Positions 47,970-57,513 of a stretch of 64,000 nt of DNA are shown piece by piece. Source of the stretch: an uncultured Rhodopila sp. Its GTDB lineage: Bacteria > Pseudomonadota > Alphaproteobacteria > Acetobacterales > Acetobacteraceae. Where the stretch lies: assembly GCA_903851415.1 (NCBI GenBank), contig CAINOE010000109.1, positions 183,241 to 247,240 of the forward strand, read 5' to 3'. The notes under the pieces are model-generated. The model was not told the origin of the DNA. It saw nothing but the letters and a program-made list of their open reading frames with translations, and ran no database searches. Made by a program: the position numbers and the translations under genes. Position 1 is the first letter of the stretch, and every line of letters starts with the position of its first letter.

Positions 47970-49976
47970 ATGGCAAATCGCAGGACTGTGCGGCGTTTGG
48001 CATTGATCGGCGTCCCGATCGCTCTGCTCGTCGTCGTGGCGGCGGTCTGGAACTGGGACTGGTTCATCCCGATCGTGCAATCGCAAGCCTCTGCCGCGCT
48101 CGGGCGTCCGGTGACCATCGGCCATCTGCATGTCCGGGTGCGGCGCCATATCGAAGTCGTTGCCGAGGACGTGGTGCTTGGAAATCCACCGGACTGGCCC
48201 AGCGGCGATCCACCGTTCGTCTCCATCGGCGGTCTGACGGTCCAGGCCGAGGTGCTGCCCTACCTCGAAGGCCGCGGCTTGATCCTGCCGCTGATCGGCA
48301 TGCACCAGCCACGGGTTTATGCCGCCGAAACCCATGACGGTGCGGCCAACTTCCGCCTGTCCGCGGGCAGCGGAGGCAGACGCGGTCCGTCGCTCAAAAT
48401 CGGCGACCTGCGCATCGACGACGGCCAGGCGCATATCGTGATGCCCAAATTAAAGACCGATTTCAACGCGACGGTCGCTACGCAAGGGCAGGGCAACGAC
48501 GCCAGGATCATTGTCGATGCCAAAGGCACCTATGCCGCCCAGCCGATAACCGCTCGGCTGATTGGCGGAGCGCTGTTGTCGTTGCGGGATCATGAAGATC
48601 CCTGGCCGATTGATCTTGAGTTGGCGAACGGGCCAACGAGGGTGGCGCTGAACGGAACGCTCGAAGACCCGCTGGCATTCAAGGGCGCCAATGTGCGCCT
48701 GCGGTTCAGCGGTCCGGACATGGGCTTGCTGGAACCGCTCGTGGGCTTCCCGATCCCGAGGACTCCGGCCTACCAGATCGCCGGCAAGCTCAATCTGGAA
48801 GGACTACAGAACATCCGGTTTGACGACTTCCAGGGGCGTCTTGGCGCTTCCGATATCGGCGGATCGATCCTGGTGCGCCCGAGCGGGACTGAAGTCAACG
48901 GCAAGGACAGGCCGGAAGTGACGCTGAACCTGCGGTCCAACCGAATCGACCTGACGGATCTGAACGGGTTCATCGGCGGGACGCCGGGCCGGGCGACGAC
49001 TGCGAATGCGACGCCGCAGCAGCGGGAGGCGGCGGCAAAGGCCACGGCCGGCGATAAACTGTTGCCGGATACGCCGATCAGCGTGCCGCGGCTGAACTGG
49101 GCCGACATCCACCTGAAGTATCGCGGCGCGCATATCGAGGGCCGCAACATGCCGTTGGATGACCTGACCGTCGCGCTGGACGTCGTCAACGGGCGGATCT
49201 CCGTCCATCCGGTCAGCTTCGGCGTGGGCAAGGGGCGGCTATTGAGCAATATCGACCTGACCCCGACTTCCGGCAAGAACCTGCACGCCCGCGCCGATGT
49301 GCGGATGCAGAACCTGGACGTGTCGCGGCTGATGGAGGCGACCCACACCTTCCAGGGCGCGGGATCGGTCAGCGGTGTCGGCGCGATCGACTCCACCGGC
49401 GATTCCCTCGCCACGCTCGTCGGCAACGGCAACGGCGAGATCAAGATGGCGATGGCCGGCGGCAACCTGTCCTCGGTGCTGGTCGACCTCACGGGGCTGG
49501 AGTTCGGCAAGGCGCTGCTGTCCGCACTGGGTTTTCCCGAGAAGACGCCGGTTGAATGCTTCGTCGGCGATCTTGGACTGAAGCAGGGATTGCTCGATTT
49601 CAAAGTCATGACGATGGATACCGGGGAGGCGATCGTGAACGTCAGCGGCGACGTGAACCTGAGCAGGGAGACGATCGACCTGGCGCTGAAGACCAATTCC
49701 AAGCACTTCAGCGTCGGCTCGCTGCCGACGAACATCGATATCGGCGGCACGTTCAAGGATCCGTCGATCCGCCCGGGTGCGGAGGTTGCCGCCCGGGTCG
49801 GCGCCGCGGCGGGGCTTGCCGCCGTGTTCGCGCCGCTGGCGATTCTGCCGACGATCCAGTTCGGCACGTCCGACGCCGAGGACGCCCGCTGCGGCGAGAT
49901 GTTGCAGCAGGCGCGGGCGAGCGCCGGCGGCAAGGGCCTGCATACCGAGCGCCCCGCGGCTTCGGCCGGGCGGTAG
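47970..49976 (+). CDS. AsmA family protein
   Basis: The 668-residue protein has one N-terminal membrane anchor (ALIGVPIALLVVVAAVWNWDWFIPIV). The AsmA opening follows (VQSQASAALGRPVTIGHLHVRVRRHIEVVAEDVVLGNPPDWP). The C-terminal AsmA-like region carries GNGNGEIKMAMAGGNLSSVLVDLTGLEFGKALLSAL, then NIDIGGTFKDPSIRPGAEVAARVGAAAGLAAVFAPLAILPTIQFG. AsmA-like proteins form beta-groove bridges in the periplasm and take part in phospholipid movement to the outer membrane. A beta-rich repetitive middle fits this. It is followed by the decayed NIPSNAP gene. Confidence 0.92.
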   Translation: MANRRTVRRLALIGVPIALLVVVAAVWNWDWFIPIVQSQASAALGRPVTIGHLHVRVRRHIEVVAEDVVLGNPPDWPSGDPPFVSIGGLTVQAEVLPYLEGRGLILPLIGMHQPRVYAAETHDGAANFRLSAGSGGRRGPSLKIGDLRIDDGQAHIVMPKLKTDFNATVATQGQGNDARIIVDAKGTYAAQPITARLIGGALLSLRDHEDPWPIDLELANGPTRVALNGTLEDPLAFKGANVRLRFSGPDMGLLEPLVGFPIPRTPAYQIAGKLNLEGLQNIRFDDFQGRLGASDIGGSILVRPSGTEVNGKDRPEVTLNLRSNRIDLTDLNGFIGGTPGRATTANATPQQREAAAKATAGDKLLPDTPISVPRLNWADIHLKYRGAHIEGRNMPLDDLTVALDVVNGRISVHPVSFGVGKGRLLSNIDLTPTSGKNLHARADVRMQNLDVSRLMEATHTFQGAGSVSGVGAIDSTGDSLATLVGNGNGEIKMAMAGGNLSSVLVDLTGLEFGKALLSALGFPEKTPVECFVGDLGLKQGLLDFKVMTMDTGEAIVNVSGDVNLSRETIDLALKTNSKHFSVGSLPTNIDIGGTFKDPSIRPGAEVAARVGAAAGLAAVFAPLAILPTIQFGTSDAEDARCGEMLQQARASAGGKGLHTERPAASAGR

Positions 49977-50030
49977 TTGCGTCCGGACGGGCGGCGTGGC
50001 TTCCTGGCGGAGGTGGTCAGCGGAGAACCG

Positions 50031-50370
50031 ATGACATTCTACGAACTGCGCCAATACAAGATGCTGCCGGGCGAGCTGGAAGCCCGGGGGAAGGTGATGG
50101 AGGAGGAGATCGTTCCGTTCCAGGTCTCCAAGGGCATGGTGGTCACCGGCAGCTGCCGGGGTGGGGCCGATCAGTCGATTTACGCGTGGCTTCGGCGGTT
50201 CGAGAGCGAGGAACAGCGGGTCGAGCAGTACAAGGCGGTTTAGGAAACCACTACCGGACTACGCAGATTGCCCCGCGAATCCCTGAGTATCTTGACCGAT
50301 CTGCGTATCTTGACCGATCTGCTGTCGAAGTGACCCGGATCGTGCCGACGCCGAAGTCGACGGTTCAGTA
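50031..50370 (+). pseudogene. NIPSNAP family gene, disrupted
   Basis: ATG 50031 with CGGAGAA upstream opens MTFYELRQYKMLPGELEARG and continues to LRRFESEEQRVEQYKAV, a NIPSNAP-type sequence, where TAG ends the frame at 50243. Family-like sequence resumes in another frame: QIAPRIPEYLDRS and AVEVTRIVPTPKSTVQ, up to about 50370. Just after the stop a few bases are changed or missing. An 18-base tandem duplication (GTATCTTGACCGATCTGC, 50287-50304 and 50305-50322) inserts six extra residues. The 3' end is approximate. The short 71-residue product might still be made. Confidence 0.72.
50287..50322. repeat. 18-base perfect tandem duplication in the NIPSNAP remnant
   Basis: GTATCTTGACCGATCTGC occurs twice in direct succession with no mismatch. 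It is in frame with the downstream NIPSNAP segment, so it looks recent. Confidence 0.92.
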
Positions 50371-50644
50371 CCGGATGCGGCAGGTGCGGGCTTCCGGTTT
50401 CGGATCGCAAACCGGACATGCGACGGCACCCACGGCGGGGGTGATTCTTATCGTTATTTTGGTGGGCGGGCCTGTGATCGTGCAAGAGCGTATCGCCGCA
50501 TATTTCCAGGCAGGTTCGTTGCAAACGGCGATCGGCGTAGCTGGAACCGATGCACGCAGGTGGGCAGAAAGTTTCGGCTCAAAACCGGAATTCCGATCGT
50601 ACGGAAAGTGACTAGGTAGATTCCGAGCCTTTCTATCGCGAGAC

Positions 50645-50781
50645 CGTGAGGCCTATAGCTTTCCCCGCAAGACCGCTGGCAGTGCCCGCGTTCATGGCCC
50701 GACTAGGGTTTTTTCCGACCCTTTTTGGACGTTTCCTCCCTCTATTAACTAGGCCCCGGTTCCCAAGCCGGGGCTTTTTTT
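50645..50781 (+). ncRNA. candidate small RNA sharing GTTTCCTCCC with the 2.9-kb candidate
   Basis: Upstream of a strong terminator lie a small hairpin (AGGGT 50705-50709 with ACCCT 50718-50722) and the pyrimidine-rich GTTTCCTCCCTC at 50731-50742. The decamer GTTTCCTCCC is identical to 2933-2942 in the first candidate RNA, and in both it sits shortly before a C-rich terminator hairpin. No reading frame fits. The 5' end is a guess, based on a TATCGC-like -10 near 50635. Confidence 0.45.
50753..50781 (+). terminator. Rho-independent terminator
   Basis: GCCCCGG (50753-50759) pairs with CCGGGGC (50768-50774), extended by TT/AA past one bulged G, and is followed by seven T. No intact protein gene lies just upstream on this strand, which supports an RNA gene ending here. 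Confidence 0.85.
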
Positions 50782-50873
50782 CATCGGCGGCGCTGAAACC
50801 GCCGCTCCCCGGGGCAAAGTCTTGATTCCGGCCGCGCCTCCTGCGAAAGAGTGGCGGAAACCGAGGAACCGAC

Positions 50874-51095
50874 GTGCAGCCGACAAAGACATTAACCGAG
50901 GGCCAGCGTGCCTACGAAGCCAAACGGGCCGCCAAGGCGGGCATGAGCCTGGATAAATGGCTCGCCCTGAAGCAGCGCGAGCAGGAAGCCGAGGCGAAGG
51001 CGAAGCTGAAGCTCGCCGAAGCCGCGAAGCCGCCCAAGCCGCCCGGCTTCTTCACCCGACTGCTGGACCGCGCCCACCGCCCGCTTGGAAGCTGA
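50874..51095 (+). CDS. small charged protein of unknown function
   Basis: The 73-residue protein begins at GTG 50874 with GAGGAA upstream. It is rich in Lys, Glu and Ala (GQRAYEAKRAAKAGMSLDKWLALKQREQEAEAKAKLKLAEAAK), so it is mostly helical or coiled coil, then ends with a Pro/Lys linker and FFTRLLDRAHRPLG. I do not recognise a named family. The next gene begins inside its end, so the two are probably co-translated. Confidence 0.65.
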   Translation: MQPTKTLTEGQRAYEAKRAAKAGMSLDKWLALKQREQEAEAKAKLKLAEAAKPPKPPGFFTRLLDRAHRPLGS

Positions 51096-52038
51096 CCTCG
51101 CGGCCCACGCGGACTGGAGCGTCGATCCGCGCAAGCGCTGGATCACCATCGCCCGGCGCAGCGGTTCGGGCTGGGCGATAACCGCTCCGCGTCCCGTCGG
51201 CGACATATTTACATTGTTGTCACGACTGATCCTGCAAGCCGGCGGCGGTGCCGTCGCCCTCGGCGCGGACCTGCCGATCGGCTTGCCGCGGGCGTATGCG
51301 GCGGGGCTGGCGGAGGCCGACTTCCCGGCGTTCCTGCGCAGCACCCGTGGTCTGCCGGATTTCTTCGCCGTCTGCGCCAGCCTGGACGACGTCGGACCCG
51401 GCCGGCCGTTTTACCCGGCGCGCGGGGTGGCAGGGATGACTCGTCTGTCGCACGCGCTGGCGCTCGGGCTGGCGGATGCCGCCGCGCTGTGCCGCGCCTG
51501 CGATCGGGCGACGGCGGAACGGCCGGCCGGGGCGCCGCTGTTCTGGACGCTGGGCGCCAACCAGTCCGGCAAAGCCGCCATCGCCGCGTGGCAAACCCTG
51601 GTCCTGCCGGCGCTTGAAGCCCGAGACCGGTTTCGGCTGTGGCCGTTCGAGGGGCCGTTCCTGTCGCTGCTCTCCCCGGGATCGGTTGCAATGGCAGAGA
51701 CCTACCCGGCCGAGGCTCTGCGCCACCTCAGCATACGGCTGCGCGGCAGCAAGCGGCGGCAGGGAGACCGCTGCGCGGCGGCGGGCCCGCTGCTGGCTGC
51801 GATGGATCTGCTGTCGGGGGTGCCGGACGATGAGATGCGGCTCGCTGTGCTGGACGGCTTCGGTCCGGACGCCGCCGGGGAGGACCGGTTCGACAGCGTT
51901 CTGGGCTTGCTGTGCGTGCTGAACGTGCTGGCAGGCAACCGGCCGGACAGCGCGCCGGATGACCCGTGGATCCAACGATGGGAGGGCTGGGTGCTGGGCC
52001 AGACGGCTTTGCCGGTGGTTCGGGAGCCGAGCGAATAG
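51085..52038 (+). CDS. DUF429-like protein (predicted RNase H-fold)
   Basis: The 317-residue protein resembles DUF429: early GADLPIGLPRAYA, a central ETYPAEALRHL, and a C-terminal EDRFDSVLGLLCVLNVLAG followed by WEGWVLGQTALPVV. These are the three acidic patches of the predicted RNase H-like fold. The start TTG 51085 lies inside the preceding small gene; no ATG fits better. Function is unknown. Confidence 0.7.
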   Translation: MEADLAAHADWSVDPRKRWITIARRSGSGWAITAPRPVGDIFTLLSRLILQAGGGAVALGADLPIGLPRAYAAGLAEADFPAFLRSTRGLPDFFAVCASLDDVGPGRPFYPARGVAGMTRLSHALALGLADAAALCRACDRATAERPAGAPLFWTLGANQSGKAAIAAWQTLVLPALEARDRFRLWPFEGPFLSLLSPGSVAMAETYPAEALRHLSIRLRGSKRRQGDRCAAAGPLLAAMDLLSGVPDDEMRLAVLDGFGPDAAGEDRFDSVLGLLCVLNVLAGNRPDSAPDDPWIQRWEGWVLGQTALPVVREPSE

Positions 52039-52050
52039 CGAGAAGCGCCC

Positions 52051-52136
52051 CGTCATGCCGACGAAGGTCGGCATCCACGCCTCTGCCTCAACCGGCACCG
52101 CCAGGCATGGATGACGGGCCTTCGCCCGCCATGACG
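52051..52136. repeat. dispersed palindromic intergenic repeat (ATGCCGACG-type copy)
   Basis: The first hairpin is ATGCCGACGAAGGTCGGCAT, followed by CCACGCCTCTGCC, and the second hairpin centres on CGGGCCTTCGCCCG within ATGGATGACGG...CATGACG. The copy at 6968-7047 is a degraded relative. It lies between the convergent DUF429-like and hemF genes. Confidence 0.75.
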
Positions 52137-52146
52137 AGAGCGCCCC

Positions 52147-53031
52147 CTACGGCCAGCGCACCTCCGGCGGCAGGCTCATCAGGATCGCCTCGACATTGCC
52201 GCCCGTCTGCAGCCCGAACAGCGTGCCGCGGTCGTGGATCAGGTTGAACTCGACATACCGCCCGCGCCGGACCAGTTGGTGGTCGCGGTCGGCCTGAGTC
52301 CATGACTCCGCCATGCGGCGGCGGACGATCTTCGGGTAGGCGTCAAGAAACGCCTCCCCGACATCTCTGGTGAAGGCGAAGTCCGCCTCGGCATTGCCGG
52401 TGAAATGCTGGTCGAAGAAGATGCCCCCTGCCCCGCGCGGCTCCTGCCGGTGCGGCAGATAGAAGTAGCGGTCGCACCACGCCTTGAACCGGTCGTAGTA
52501 CCCGGGGTCATGCCGATCACAGGCGGCCTTGAAGGCGGCGTGGATGGTGGCGGCATCCTCGATGGCTTCCGGAGTCTCCAGCCGCATCGGCGTCAGATCG
52601 CCGCCGCCGCCGAACCAGCCCTTCGTTGTCACCAGCATCCGCGTGTTGAAATGCGCCGCCGGCACCTTCGGGCTTTGCATATGCGCCACCAGACTGATGC
52701 CGCTCGCCCAAAACCGCGGATCGGCCTCCGCGCCCGGAATCTGCGCGCGGAAGCCCGGGCTGAACTCGCCCGTCACGGTGGAGACATTGACGCCGACTTT
52801 CTCGAACACGCGCCCGCGCATGACACTCATGACCCCGCCGCCGCCGTCGGAGCCGTCTTCGGTCGGGCGGTGCCAGGCGCTGCGTTCGAACCGGCCCGCC
52901 GGACAGTCGCCGGAACCGGCATCCTCGATCGCCTCGAACGCCGCGCAGATCCGGTCGCGCAGGCTCTCGAACCAGGCCTGCGCAGCCGGCTTCAGAGATT
53001 CATGCGGCGGCTTGGAAATTTTTTCGGGCAT
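52147..53031 (-). CDS. hemF: oxygen-dependent coproporphyrinogen III oxidase
   Basis: The 294-residue protein is Hem[97 protein letters not shown] and [37 protein letters not shown]. It makes protoporphyrinogen IX with O2. It reads divergently from the cytochrome bc1 operon, so haem supply and a haem-rich complex share a 208-base promoter region. Confidence 0.97.
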   Translation of the reverse strand: MPEKISKPPHESLKPAAQAWFESLRDRICAAFEAIEDAGSGDCPAGRFERSAWHRPTEDGSDGGGGVMSVMRGRVFEKVGVNVSTVTGEFSPGFRAQIPGAEADPRFWASGISLVAHMQSPKVPAAHFNTRMLVTTKGWFGGGGDLTPMRLETPEAIEDAATIHAAFKAACDRHDPGYYDRFKAWCDRYFYLPHRQEPRGAGGIFFDQHFTGNAEADFAFTRDVGEAFLDAYPKIVRRRMAESWTQADRDHQLVRRGRYVEFNLIHDRGTLFGLQTGGNVEAILMSLPPEVRWP

Positions 53032-53239
53032 CGGGGCTTGTTCCTGCGCTGTAGTCGGGATAACCCCTCGCTGCCTTCATGTTGCGTTGCAAGGGTGTTG
53101 AGCAGTCTCTAGACTGCCCGCGTCCCGGGGCCGGAGCAACCCGGCAGGCAACAGGCAGGTGCTCCGAGCCAGTCGCGGGATTGGCTCGCGGTCAGCCACG
53201 CGCGCGCGTCCTGACTGTAACGCTAGTTCGAGGGAAAGA

Positions 53240-53806
53240 ATGGCCGACTCCTCCGCCGCCGCTTCCACCCATCCCGGCCCGGCCGGCGAGGTGACCAAGC
53301 GCGATATGCTGTCTCTTGTTACCACCGCCGCCGTAGCGATCGGGGTCGGTGCCGTCGCCTGGCCGTTCATCGATTCCATGAACCCGTCCAAAGACGTGCT
53401 GGCGCTGGCTTCAGTGGACGTCGATCTGTCCCCCATCGAGGTGGGCCAGGGCATCACGATCCTCTGGCAGGGCAAGCCGATTTTCGTCCGCCACCGCACG
53501 CCGACGGAGATCAAGGAAGCGCAGGACGTTCAGCTTTCCTCGCTGATCGAGCCGCAGCCGGACTCCGAGCGGACCAAGGCCGGCCACGACCAGTGGATCA
53601 TCCTGATCGGCATCTGCACCCATCTCGGCTGCGTGCCGCTGGGCAACAAGCCGTCGGATCCGCGCGGCGACTGGGGCGGCTGGTTCTGCCCATGCCACGG
53701 CAGCCAGTACGACACCTCGGGCCGCGTGCGGCACGGGCCGGCGCCGGCGAACCTGGCAGTCCCCCCTTACGCATTCGCGTCTGACACCAAAGTTAAGATC
53801 GGCTGA
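53240..53806 (+). CDS. petA: ubiquinol-cytochrome c reductase iron-sulfur (Rieske) subunit
   Basis: The 188-residue protein has an N-terminal anchor after a charged stretch ([31 protein letters not shown]) and the Rieske cluster motifs CTHLGC and CPCHGS. A typical KRxFL-like Tat region is present as TKRDMLSL. It carries electrons from ubiquinol to cytochrome c1. ATG 53240 has AGGGAAAG upstream; the frame extends earlier to 53159 without support. First gene of petABC. Confidence 0.97.
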   Translation: MADSSAAASTHPGPAGEVTKRDMLSLVTTAAVAIGVGAVAWPFIDSMNPSKDVLALASVDVDLSPIEVGQGITILWQGKPIFVRHRTPTEIKEAQDVQLSSLIEPQPDSERTKAGHDQWIILIGICTHLGCVPLGNKPSDPRGDWGGWFCPCHGSQYDTSGRVRHGPAPANLAVPPYAFASDTKVKIG

Positions 53807-53841
53807 TATCGTCAGCCCTCGCCCGCGACAGGGAACAAACC

Positions 53842-55116
53842 ATGGTCGGCCTGCACAAGAGTGAGTTTACCAATCCAGTCTTAAACTGGATCGACACCCG
53901 CCTGCCCGTCTTCACGATGATCCAGAAGGAGTACGGGGAGTTTCCAACGCCGAAAAACTTCAACTACTTCTGGAACTTCGGCGCTCTGGCGATGGTCGTG
54001 CTGATGATCATGATCGCCAGCGGAATCTTCCTGGCGATGAACTACCAGCCGAACTCCGAACTGGCGTTCGGGTCCATCCAGCACATCATGCGTGACGTGA
54101 ACTACGGCTGGCTGCTCCGGTATATCCACCAGAACGGCGCGTCGATGTTCTTCATCGTCACCTACATCCATATCTTCCGCGGGCTTTACTACGGGTCCTA
54201 CAAGGCCCCGCGTGAGCTGCTGTGGATCCTGGGCGTGGTGATCCTGATCATCATGATGGCCACGGCGTTCATGGGCTACGTGCTGCCCTGGGGCCAGATG
54301 TCCTACTGGGGCGCGACCGTCATCACCAACCTGTTCTCGGCCTTCCCGATCGTCGGCCCGAAGATCGTCACCCTGCTGTGGGGCGGATTCAGCGTCGATA
54401 ATCCCACGCTGAACCGGTTCTACTCCCTGCACTATCTGCTGCCGTTCCTGCTGGTTGGCGTGATCTTCCTGCACGTCGTGGCGCTGCACCTGACCGGATC
54501 GAACAACCCGTTGGGCATCGACGTGAAGTCGCCGCAGGACACCCTGCCGTTCCACCCGTACTACACGGCCAAGGACTCCGTCGGCATCTGCGTTTTCCTG
54601 GTCATCTACTCGATCTTCGTGTTCTTCGCCCCGAACTACCTCGGCGATCCGAACAACTTCATTCCGGCGAACCCGCTGCAAACCCCGGCCGACATCGTGC
54701 CCGAGTGGTACTTCCTGCCTTACTACGCGATCCTGCGCTCGGTGCCGGACAAGCTGCTGGGCGTCTGCCTGATGTTCGGCTCTATCCTGGTCCTGTTCGT
54801 GCTGCCCTGGCTCGATACGTCGAAGGTCCGCAGCGCGCGGTTCCGCCCGCTGTACCGTATCAGCCTGCTCGTCTGGGTGGTCGCAGTCATCGTCCTGGGC
54901 GCTTGCGGCGCGCACAAGCCGGAAGGCATCTGGGTCACGCTCAGCCGCATCGGCACACTCTATTACTTCGCGCAGTTCCTGGTCATCATGCCGATCCTCG
55001 GCAAGCTGGAGCGGCCGCTGCCGCTGCCGGAAAGCATCAGTCACCCTGTTATCGGCGGGCGCGGCGGCGGACCTCTGCCGAGCGGCGCCGCGGCCAAGCC
55101 GATGGAGAAAGCGTGA
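53842..55116 (+). CDS. petB: cytochrome b of the bc1 complex
   Basis: The 424-residue membrane protein has eight or so helices and the classic motifs: [90 protein letters not shown] and [14 protein letters not shown]. The last carries the PEWY motif of the quinol oxidation site. The two haem-ligating His pairs are in place. It ends with TGATG, overlapping the petC start by one base. Confidence 0.98.
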   Translation: MVGLHKSEFTNPVLNWIDTRLPVFTMIQKEYGEFPTPKNFNYFWNFGALAMVVLMIMIASGIFLAMNYQPNSELAFGSIQHIMRDVNYGWLLRYIHQNGASMFFIVTYIHIFRGLYYGSYKAPRELLWILGVVILIIMMATAFMGYVLPWGQMSYWGATVITNLFSAFPIVGPKIVTLLWGGFSVDNPTLNRFYSLHYLLPFLLVGVIFLHVVALHLTGSNNPLGIDVKSPQDTLPFHPYYTAKDSVGICVFLVIYSIFVFFAPNYLGDPNNFIPANPLQTPADIVPEWYFLPYYAILRSVPDKLLGVCLMFGSILVLFVLPWLDTSKVRSARFRPLYRISLLVWVVAVIVLGACGAHKPEGIWVTLSRIGTLYYFAQFLVIMPILGKLERPLPLPESISHPVIGGRGGGPLPSGAAAKPMEKA

Positions 55117-55877
55117 TGCGCACGATGCAATCCCTGTTGGCGGGGGCCTTCGCCGCCACGCTGCTCGCCGCGCCCGCGATCGCGCAGGAAACCGAACTGC
55201 CGAACCAGAAATGGAGCTTCGAGAACCCGTTCGGGACCTACGATCTTGCGGCCGCTCAGCGCGGCTTCCAGATTTATTCCCAGGTGTGCTCGAACTGCCA
55301 CTCCTTGGAGTATCTGCATTATCGCGATCTGTCCGGGATCGGGCTGGATGATGCCCAGATCAAGGCGATCGCCGCCAACGTGACCGTGCCGGACGGGACG
55401 GACGACCAGGGGCAACCGAAGGATGGTCCGGCGACCCCGGCCAGCCAGTTCCGCTCGCCGTTCCCCAACGCCAAGGCGGCTGCCGCGGCGAACAACGGCG
55501 GCATCCCGCCCGACCTGTCGCTGATCGTCAACGCGCGTGAGGGCGGCCCGAACTACATCTACGGAATCCTGACCGGCTACGCCGATCCGCCCGAGGGGTT
55601 CAAGCTGCAGGATGGCCTCTATTACAACAAGGCGTTCCCCGGGCATCAGATCCATATGCCGCAGCCGTTGCGCGACGGCACGGTCGATTATACCGACGGC
55701 ACGGCGAACACACTGGATCAGCAGGCGCATGATGTCGTCACCTTCCTGTCCTGGGCGGCCAATCCGGAAGCGGTCGAGCGCAAGCAGATGGGCGTGCGCA
55801 TTGTCCTGTTCCTGGTTTTCCTGACCGGCCTGACCTACGCGGTGAAGCGCAAGGTCTGGGCCGACGTCGAGCATTGA
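55116..55877 (+). CDS. petC: cytochrome c1
   Basis: The 253-residue protein has a signal peptide (LLAGAFAATLLAAPAIAQ) and the haem-binding CSNCHS in QVCSNCHSLEYLHYRDL. The conserved IPPDLSLIVNAREGGPNYIYGILTGY, a Met-containing IHMPQPL and a C-terminal membrane anchor (GVRIVLFLVFLTGLTYAVKRKVW) follow. The haem is attached in the periplasm by the Ccm system, of which CcmI is seen at the left edge. MTA phosphorylase follows after four bases. Confidence 0.98.
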   Translation: MRTMQSLLAGAFAATLLAAPAIAQETELPNQKWSFENPFGTYDLAAAQRGFQIYSQVCSNCHSLEYLHYRDLSGIGLDDAQIKAIAANVTVPDGTDDQGQPKDGPATPASQFRSPFPNAKAAAAANNGGIPPDLSLIVNAREGGPNYIYGILTGYADPPEGFKLQDGLYYNKAFPGHQIHMPQPLRDGTVDYTDGTANTLDQQAHDVVTFLSWAANPEAVERKQMGVRIVLFLVFLTGLTYAVKRKVWADVEH

Positions 55878-55881
55878 AGCC

Positions 55882-56763
55882 ATGGCATCGCCGGTGATCC
55901 AGCCTGTTATCGGGATCATCGGCGGTTCCGGCCTGTACGATATCGACGGGCTGGAAGACCAATCCTGGCGCCAGGTGGATACGCCCTGGGGCGCGCCGTC
56001 CGACAGGCTGCTGTTCGGGCGCCTGGCCGGCATCCAATGCGTGTTCCTGCCGCGGCACGGGCGGGGACACCCCACCTCCCCGAGCCATCTGAACTACCGG
56101 GCGAATATCGATGCGCTGAAGCGCTCCGGTGTGACGGATGTGCTGTCGCTGTCCGCCGTCGGCAGCCTGAAGGCCGAACTGCCGCCCGGCCATTTTGTCG
56201 TTGTGGACCAGTTCATCGACCGTAGCTTCGCGCGGGAAAAAAGCTTCTTTGGAGACGGTATCGTCGCGCACGTGTCGATGGCGCATCCGGTCTGCGGCCG
56301 TCTGGGGGATGCGCTACATTTGGCGGCCGGTTCGCTGTCGTTGCCGGTGACCCGCGGCGGCACCTACCTGGTGATGGAAGGGCCGCAATTCTCCACCAGG
56401 GCGGAAAGCGAGCTGTACCGAAGCTGGGGCTGTAGCGTCATTGGCATGACCAACATGCCGGAGGCCAAGCTCGCGCGGGAGGCGGAGCTTTGCTACGCCA
56501 CGCTGGCGATGGTGACGGATTACGACTGCTGGCACCCGGACCACGACCACGTCACGGTCGAGGCCATTGTGAAGGTGTTGCTGAGCAACGCCGACAATGC
56601 GCGCAGCCTGGTGACGGCGATCGTGCCGGATATTGGCCGCGAGCGGCCTCTGTGTCCCTGCGGATGCGACCGGGCGCTGGAGAATGCGGTAATCACCGCC
56701 GAACCGATGCGCGACCCCGAGCTCCTGGCGAAGGTGTCGGCTGTCGCCGGGCGCGTGCTGTAG
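55882..56763 (+). CDS. mtnP: S-methyl-5'-thioadenosine phosphorylase
   Basis: The 293-residue protein is a purine nucleoside phosphorylase family member of MTAP type: VIGIIGGSGLYDIDGL, VFLPRHGRGHPTSPSHLNYRANIDAL, GTYLVMEGPQFSTRAESELYRSWGCSVIGMTNMPEAKLAREAELCYATLAMVTDYDCW. It releases adenine from methylthioadenosine, a by-product of polyamine synthesis. Its position behind petABC is common in Alphaproteobacteria. Its stop abuts the stop of the convergent rlpA-like gene. Confidence 0.96.
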   Translation: MASPVIQPVIGIIGGSGLYDIDGLEDQSWRQVDTPWGAPSDRLLFGRLAGIQCVFLPRHGRGHPTSPSHLNYRANIDALKRSGVTDVLSLSAVGSLKAELPPGHFVVVDQFIDRSFAREKSFFGDGIVAHVSMAHPVCGRLGDALHLAAGSLSLPVTRGGTYLVMEGPQFSTRAESELYRSWGCSVIGMTNMPEAKLAREAELCYATLAMVTDYDCWHPDHDHVTVEAIVKVLLSNADNARSLVTAIVPDIGRERPLCPCGCDRALENAVITAEPMRDPELLAKVSAVAGRVL

Positions 56764-57354
56764 CTAGGGCTCCGCGGCCCCGGGGGATTTCGGCGCGGTC
56801 AATTCCTTGGTCACAGCGGTCGCGTCCATGATTTCCCGCTGGCTGGAATCCGCTGCGCCGGAGCCCAGTTTGACTCCGCCATCGGGTTGCGGAACGGTGA
56901 TCGGCTTGACCTCCACCGGGGTGACGCCCTTGTTCTTCATATCGAGATCGTCCGCAACTTTGGGAGCCAGATCGACCACACGGCCACCGACATAGGGGCC
57001 CCGGTCCTCGATCTTCACCGTGGCGGTCTTGCCGTTGTCGAGGTTCTTCACCTTGGCCACAGTACCCAATGGCAGGGTCTTGCTGGCGGCAATGTTGGAA
57101 TTGGGTTTCATCCGGTGCCCGTCCGCCATCTTCTTGCCGGTGAAGCTTTTTGCGTAGAACGAACCGCGGCCCTTCTCGGTGCGGCCCGAGTGTTCGATGC
57201 GGCCGGGGGCTGCGGGAGGGAGCGGGGGCAAGCTGTCCAGGCGTTCGGCTTCGTGCTTCGCGGCGGCGGAATCCGGCGGTGGCGTTGCCGCTGACGCGCC
57301 CGCGGAAAGCAGGCCAATCAGTCCCGCCACACCCATGATCTGCCGGATATCCAT
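56764..57354 (-). CDS. RlpA-like septal ring protein (double-psi beta-barrel)
   Basis: The 196-residue protein has a signal peptide (IMGVAGLIGLLSAGASAA). Its RlpA-type double-psi beta-barrel reads GRGSFYAKSFTGKKMADGHRMKPNSNIAASKTLPLGTVAKVKNLDNGKTATVKIEDRGPYVGGRVVDLAPKVADDLDM. No C-terminal SPOR domain is present, so septal targeting would be indirect. RlpA proteins are lytic transglycosylases or cell-wall-binding proteins. ATG 57354 has AGAGGGG upstream and is preferred over the earlier in-frame ATG 57375. Confidence 0.88.
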   Translation of the reverse strand: MDIRQIMGVAGLIGLLSAGASAATPPPDSAAAKHEAERLDSLPPLPPAAPGRIEHSGRTEKGRGSFYAKSFTGKKMADGHRMKPNSNIAASKTLPLGTVAKVKNLDNGKTATVKIEDRGPYVGGRVVDLAPKVADDLDMKNKGVTPVEVKPITVPQPDGGVKLGSGAADSSQREIMDATAVTKELTAPKSPGAAEP

Positions 57355-57513
57355 CGCACACCCCTCTTGTCCCAAGGGACGGACGCTTCAGCGGAAGGAT
57401 GGTTCCGATCACAACCGCGACGGCACAAGATTTCGTGACAGAGCGGATGCCGAATCGGTATAGCTGACCAGGAAGAGAGTTCGGGCGCTTGCCGCCCTAA
57501 CCGGGAGTTTGGC

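Larger units (their letters stand above)
50371..50873. other. intergenic region with candidate small RNA
   Basis: No gene is supported here beyond the NIPSNAP remnant. Bases 50371-50610 stay open in one frame, but the sequence looks non-conserved, with one hydrophobic run. A structured segment with an intrinsic terminator occupies about 50645-50781. The region from 50782 to 50873 includes the leader of the next gene. Confidence 0.45.

Noticed and set aside
53881..55044. 387-codon minus-strand frame antisense to cytochrome b
   Set aside because: It is a product of the codon bias of petB; no domain and no ribosome-binding site.
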